From contig CM032662.1 of assembly GCA_019095985.1 (NCBI GenBank), positions 4,549,791-4,613,790 of the forward strand: a DNA stretch of 64,000 bases, read 5' to 3'. Below, in pieces: positions 59,757-64,000 of the stretch. Position 1 is the stretch's first letter, and each line of letters starts with the position of its first letter. The notes beneath the pieces are model-generated. The model ran no database searches and was not told where the DNA came from. It was given only the letters and a program-made list of their open reading frames with translations. The translations under genes were made by a program, and so were the position numbers. Origin of the DNA: Streblospio benedicti (lineage: Eukaryota; Annelida; Polychaeta; Spionida; Spionidae).

Positions 59757-60045
59757 GCTGTTATTACTCAACATCATCTTTTGTTAATAGTTTTAGAGTA
59801 TTGTAGTAGTGAATGGTGAATGTAATATGAAGTATGTGTTACTCAACATCATTGTTCATTAGCTATTTTAGTGTATTTTAGAGAACGTTAAGAAATTTTG
59901 AGAGGAGGAGTAGGGAAGATTGCAAGTTGGATGTCGTTGTGTATGAAGTGGACTGGTCAGTTGAGGGAGTGACCAATTGTATGGACTGTTTTAGTGTATT
60001 TTAGAAATTCAGAGCGGAGGGGTAGAGAAGATTTCAGGGAGTGAC
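59757..60045 (+). other. 3' flank of the zinc-finger gene
   Basis: Includes two related words (TTACTCAACATCAT... at 59764 and 59839; TTTTAGTGTATTTTAGA at 59867 and 59989), small internal duplications. No ORF. Confidence 0.4.
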
Positions 60046-61134
60046 CTAGGGTGTCTCATTTTTTGGACTTTTTTTCTGATCTCAGTGCTATAAATTAAAC
60101 CAAATTTCCCCTATGGGGGCCAACCAAATCAAAAAAAAAATTTCAGTCCGATCCGTCGACGTTGTGACCACCCAATCCCACCTTGAAGATCTGCCCATGG
60201 GACCCTATGAGAGTCCTATACTAAAAAAAAAAAAAAATCAAAAATCGGCCTACAGTGTTCATTTTAATTTTAAATGATAGATTTTTTATTTACAGATCAA
60301 AGTTCATAAAATAACTAATACTCTTTAGACAATATTTCATTATGTAATGATCCATTGAACGCTATGCCCTGCATTGGTATTATGGCAAATACAAGGCTTT
60401 ATGGCTCCTGTGACATGGTCAAATATTGTTAGTTTGTAATTTGAACAATAATGCTATGTTACATTATTGATAAGGATTAAAGGATGCGCTGCTGAGTGAT
60501 GTAGTCATAAAAATCACTGTTTTCAGTTTAATCTGTGTACTGGCACCTAGGTTCCTGGACGTACTCAGTACGGTATTGTTATTTAGTAGGGTTATAGTTG
60601 AGGTTTAACATGCATGGTACTATTTAGTACATTCAGAACCAAGTAGACTTATACAGTCTTTGACTTGGCGTGGGCGGGGATCGAACCCCGGACCCCTGGG
60701 TATTGTTACACTGTCTCTGTACTTTCTCAAAAGATACTCACTTTCACAGGGCTTATTAACTATCAGATCGGACATGAAAAACTTCACTTACAAGTTCGAC
60801 CTTAGGGAATACCAACATTTCATACGAATTGGTTATTAAGTGAAAAATATGGCAAGAACTGGTATTTTGGACGATGTGCCACCATTACATAATGGAATAT
60901 TGTTTAAAGAGTATAAGTTATCTTATAAACTGTGATCTGTGAATCAAAATCTATCATTTCAAATCAAAATGAACACTGTAGGCTGATTTTGAATTTTTTC
61001 ACATAGGACCCTCGAAGGGTCCCCCAGGGCGGATCTTCAAGGTGGGAGGGGGGGTGACACAATGTCGACGGATCGGAAAATTTGGTTTAATTAGCACTGA
61101 GATAAAAAAAAGTCCAAAAAATGGGACACCCTAG
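60046..61134. mobile_element. Non-autonomous DNA transposon with long TIRs
   Basis: Left arm 60046-60352, right arm 60881-61134, imperfect inverted repeats of about 250-300 bases. Ends read CTAG-GGTGTCYCATTTTTTGG and its complement; CTAG at both ends may be a 4-base target duplication. There is no coding capacity. The interior carries, on the minus strand at 60690-60675, a perfect tRNA T-arm-like CGGGGTTCGATCCCCG (B box), without a matching acceptor stem upstream, so it is not a tRNA gene. Confidence 0.8.
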
Positions 61135-61239
61135 AGTGACTGGTCAGTTGAGGGAATGACCGCCTGTACCATTTTTCAGTCTCGAGTCTTCATTAAGAGA
61201 TAGCTGTGATCCTACATAGATTGTACAGAATTGTGTATA

Positions 61240-61880
61240 TTTTGAACTGTATTTGTCTTAGAATTATGTTACTTGGATAATTTTTTCATACATTTGTCTA
61301 GTGTTTTTTTTTACATATGATGTTGGCATAAAAACTTGTAGAACTTTCTTGTAGAACATTTTTTTAAAAAGAGGAAAAATACAGTATTTGTCTTAGATTT
61401 ATGTTACTTAGATAATCTTTTTCAAACATTTGTCTATTGTTTGGGGTTTCTTACATTTTGTATATTTGGTATTTGCATGAAAAAATTGTAGAACTTTCTT
61501 GTAGAACATTTTTAAAACAAGAAGAAAAAATACAGCATTTGTCTTAGGTTTATGTTACTTAGATAATCTTTCTCCTACATTTGTCTATTTTTTTTTCTTT
61601 TAACATTTTGTATGTTTGGTGTTAGCATGAAAAACTTGTAGAACTTTTTGTAGACCATTTTTTAAAAAAAGGAGAAAAAAATAATATTTCAAACTGTATT
61701 TGTCTTAGATTTATGTTACTTAGATAATTTTTTTCAAACATTAGTCTATTGTTTTTTTATTGATTTTTTACATTTTGTTTATAACTATTTGGTGTTTGCA
61801 TGAATTTTTTTAGAACTTAGATCATTTAAAAAACAGAAAAAAAACATGTAAATAAACACATCAAAAAATGAAATATGAAA
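61240..61880 (+). repeat. Tandem AT-rich repeat block, copy 1
   Basis: Four units of about 135-165 bases start at roughly 61247, 61381, 61532 and 61695 with CTGTATTTGTCTTAG or CAGYATTTGTCTTAG. They also share GTTACTTAGATAATCTTT and TAGAACTTTCTTGTAGAACA. The block recurs from about 63405 to the window end. Confidence 0.85.
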
Positions 61881-61984
61881 ATCGTTTTTTTCTAATTTAC
61901 AATGAATAAAGATTTTTTTTTACAATACAGCGAATTTTTTCAGCAAATCTCGTGATTCTAGGTGACAATGGCGACCAGGGTAAA

Positions 61985-62175
61985 ATAGATGTAAATGTGC
62001 TCATTTACAGTCACATTTCATGCACAAGTGACTTTATATCTACACCAGGTCATTGGCATCCTTGTCACACTATATCTTACTCAACTCTCTGGGGAGCATA
62101 CAGCACATTGCTCCAGTAGTGCAGACTTGCTAATCACTCACATTAGCGTTCACTCGCCAGACCTGTACCTATTAA
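61985..62175 (+). repeat. SINE-like repeat, plus copy
   Basis: CACCAGGTCATTGGCATCC, CTCTGGGGAGCATACAGCAC and AGACCTGTACCTATTAATG are shared with 33640-34150 on the minus strand. The start of the first word also occurs as its complement near 49080. The ORF at 61995-62267 is incidental. Confidence 0.5.
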
Positions 62176-62278
62176 TGTGTAGGTACAATGTAACATGTAC
62201 CATTAATCAGATAATTGAATTAACTAAATATGAAAATATGAACAAGACAAGCAGAATGACAAACTAAACCATTATAAT

Positions 62279-62780
62279 ACTGACCAGTCATTTATACACA
62301 TGTAAACATGAATGGATTACAGGTCTCCAGATGTTAAGCTTATAGTACAGTAAAACCTTGCTATTACGAACACCAGTCGGAGCAGAAAAACTGTGCCCAT
62401 TATCAGTAAGACCGTACCAGTGAGAGGTTGCCATGGTGATGTTTTACTGCACTATTTTCTTAATAAAAAAATAAAATTACGGTGTAATGTAAAAATATCT
62501 TCAAAAAAATATCATGGGATTATTGAAAGTTTAACTTTTATTCATACTAGGTCATACCCATAATATACCAAAATTTGATATCCTCAAGGAGCAAGCCAAA
62601 TTGTTTGTATATTGACCAGTCATAGACATAACACTTCAAAAAAAGAAATACACATGGCAAACATGAATGGATTTTGCTCTCCAGATTTCCACCAAACAGT
62701 AAAATCCTGCTTGTATGTACCAGATATACAGAAAAACTGTTCCCATTATCAGTAAAATCACCACAGCAAAGTCGAAAAAT
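62279..62780 (+). repeat. Partial tandem duplication with pogo-like hairpin
   Basis: Two related units about 332 bases apart, both running from TGACCAGTCAT through AACATGAATGGATT and CTCCAGAT to CCCATTATCAGTAA. The first contains ACAGTAAAACCTTGCTATTA at 62348-62367 and the complement GTTTTACTGCAC at 62440-62451, the ends of a small pogo-like MITE. Confidence 0.5.
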
Positions 62781-63399
62781 TCACCAGTTTATTGTCAAAA
62801 ATAGTTTGATCCATGAATGAAAATATCTCTTCAGCAGAATAGATATTCAGTTCAGTGGAAATGGTTTTTTTATTGAAATATTTTAAAATACAGAACTAGT
62901 CCTTTATTTCAAAAACATTGAAACAAATTTTTTTGCAAAAGATATCTCGAATAAGACAAAATATTTACAAACATGTAGATAAAATCTGTGTCTGGAAGAA
63001 AGGATCATCCAAACTCCCTATTCGGTATATAAATCATAAACTGTTGTTTGAACTGCACCTTTATGATATGCAAACATATCAATCTGTTATGGCATGTACA
63101 CCAGGTAAATACTCAAACAACAAATCCATTTACCAAATGTCATACCAACTTTGAATTCCGAAATTTCTCAAGTCTTCAATTGAGCGTCCTCTTGCTACCT
63201 TTCATAAAACTTATTGCATGTGGATATATCAAATGTATTTGTCTGGGGCTCAATGGTTTTTATTTTTCAAATTCCATCACCCAAAAATCCATTGATTATT
63301 TACATTTCCTATTTGGCGTTTATTTGATACATAGCATTGGGTCCCTATTTTGAATGAACTTAGTTTAGAATATTAATACATTTTCATACTTTCATCTAG

Positions 63400-64000
63400 T
63401 GGGGTAGCATATTTTTACCATATGATGTTGGCATGAAAAAAACTTTTTAGAACTTTCTTGTAGAACATTTTTTGAAAACAAAAAGAGGAAAAATACAGTA
63501 TTTGTCTTAGATTTATGTTACTTAGATAATCTTTTTTCAAACATTTTAATTATTGTTTGGGGTTTTTACATTTTGTATATTTGATATTTGCATGAAAAAA
63601 TTGTAGAACTTTATTTGTAGAACATTTTTAAAAACAAGAAAAAAAAATACAGCATTTGTCTTAGGTTTATGTTACTTAGATAATCTTTTTTCCTACATTT
63701 GTCTCTTTTTTTTTTTATTTTTTAACATTTTGTATGTTTGGTGTTAGCATGAAAATTTGTAGAACTTTTTTTAGACCATTTTTGATTTGGAGAAAAAAAT
63801 AAAATATTTCAAACTGTATTTGTCTTTAGATTTATGTTAATAGATAATTTTTTTCAAACATAAGTCTATTGTTTCTTTATTGATTTTTTACATTTTGTTT
63901 ATAACTATTTGGTGTTTGCATGAATTTTTTTTGAGCTTGGATCATTTAGAAAACAGAAAAAAAACATGTAAATAAACGCATCAAAAAATGAAATATGAAA
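63400..64000 (+). repeat. Tandem AT-rich repeat block, copy 2
   Basis: Matches 61306-61888 at an offset of about 2.1 kb, including the distal word AAAACATGTAAATAAAC and ATGAAATATGAAA at the window edge. This suggests a tandem duplication of about 2.1 kb that may continue beyond the window. Confidence 0.85.

Noticed and set aside
60671-60704. Possible tRNA gene (CGGGGTTCGATCCCCG on the minus strand)
   Set aside because: No matching acceptor stem, D arm or anticodon arm within 90 bases upstream; most likely a SINE piece.
1-64000. CRISPR array, bacterial operon or prophage
   Set aside because: No short direct-repeat/spacer structure and no bacterial gene; gene structure, LINEs, SINEs and MITEs are animal-like.
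1-64000. LTR retroelement, Polinton or endogenous virus
   Set aside because: No gag, integrase, capsid, envelope or paired LTRs recognised; all reverse-transcriptase remnants seen belong to LINE clades.

Overview
This window looks like nuclear DNA of a marine invertebrate. It is AT-rich and gene-poor, with short exons and consensus GT/AG junctions, C2H2 zinc-finger and HMG-box genes, LINEs of at least three clades, MITEs and tRNA-derived SINEs, and two 100-base assembly gaps. An ambulacrarian deuterostome such as a hemichordate would fit the gene content (secreted M60/TCAF-like protease, eclosion-hormone-like peptide, sulfotransferase). That placement is inference only; nothing here fixes the species.

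Layout. 1-4260: an array coding for charged heptad-type repeats runs into a TMEM106-like sequence that lacks introns, is broken, and ends in a poly(A) signal and A-rich tail; it is read as a processed pseudogene. 4300-5480: a dispersed repeat carrying ankyrin-repeat remnants, with inverted partners at 34.3 and 54.6-55.9 kb. 5.5-19.3 kb: no gene recognised; GC-rich patches with promoter-type motifs (three perfect CREs at 7.6 kb; NRF1/CRE/YY1/ETS cluster at 10.1-10.2 kb), a (CTG)25 tract, SINEs, MITEs and minisatellites. 19.3-22.1 kb (-): intact intronless M60-like metalloprotease. 22.9-24.0 kb: CR1-group LINE relic. 25.5-28.3 kb (-): a previously hidden three-exon gene for a secreted six-cysteine peptide with GRKR processing site, resembling eclosion hormone. 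28.3-38.5 kb: repeats, an assembly gap, a foldback element with coding remnants, and a LINE ORF1/ORF2 start. 38.7-40.2 kb (+): C-terminal exons of a cytosolic sulfotransferase. 44.7-46.3 kb (-): a two-box HMGB gene with a duplicated 3' exon segment. 46.6-58.4 kb: LINE fragments, a 3.8 kb foldback element with arms of about 770 bp (interrupted by an RTE-type LINE), and the second ankyrin-type repeat copy. 58.5-59.8 kb (+): a 13-finger C2H2 gene. 59.8-64.0 kb: a 1.1 kb long-TIR element and tandemly duplicated AT-rich DNA.

The genes show no operon-like relation; they are independent eukaryotic loci. The most notable result is the spliced peptide-precursor gene: its exons are too short and GC-rich to stand out as long ORFs, but all three join in phase 0.
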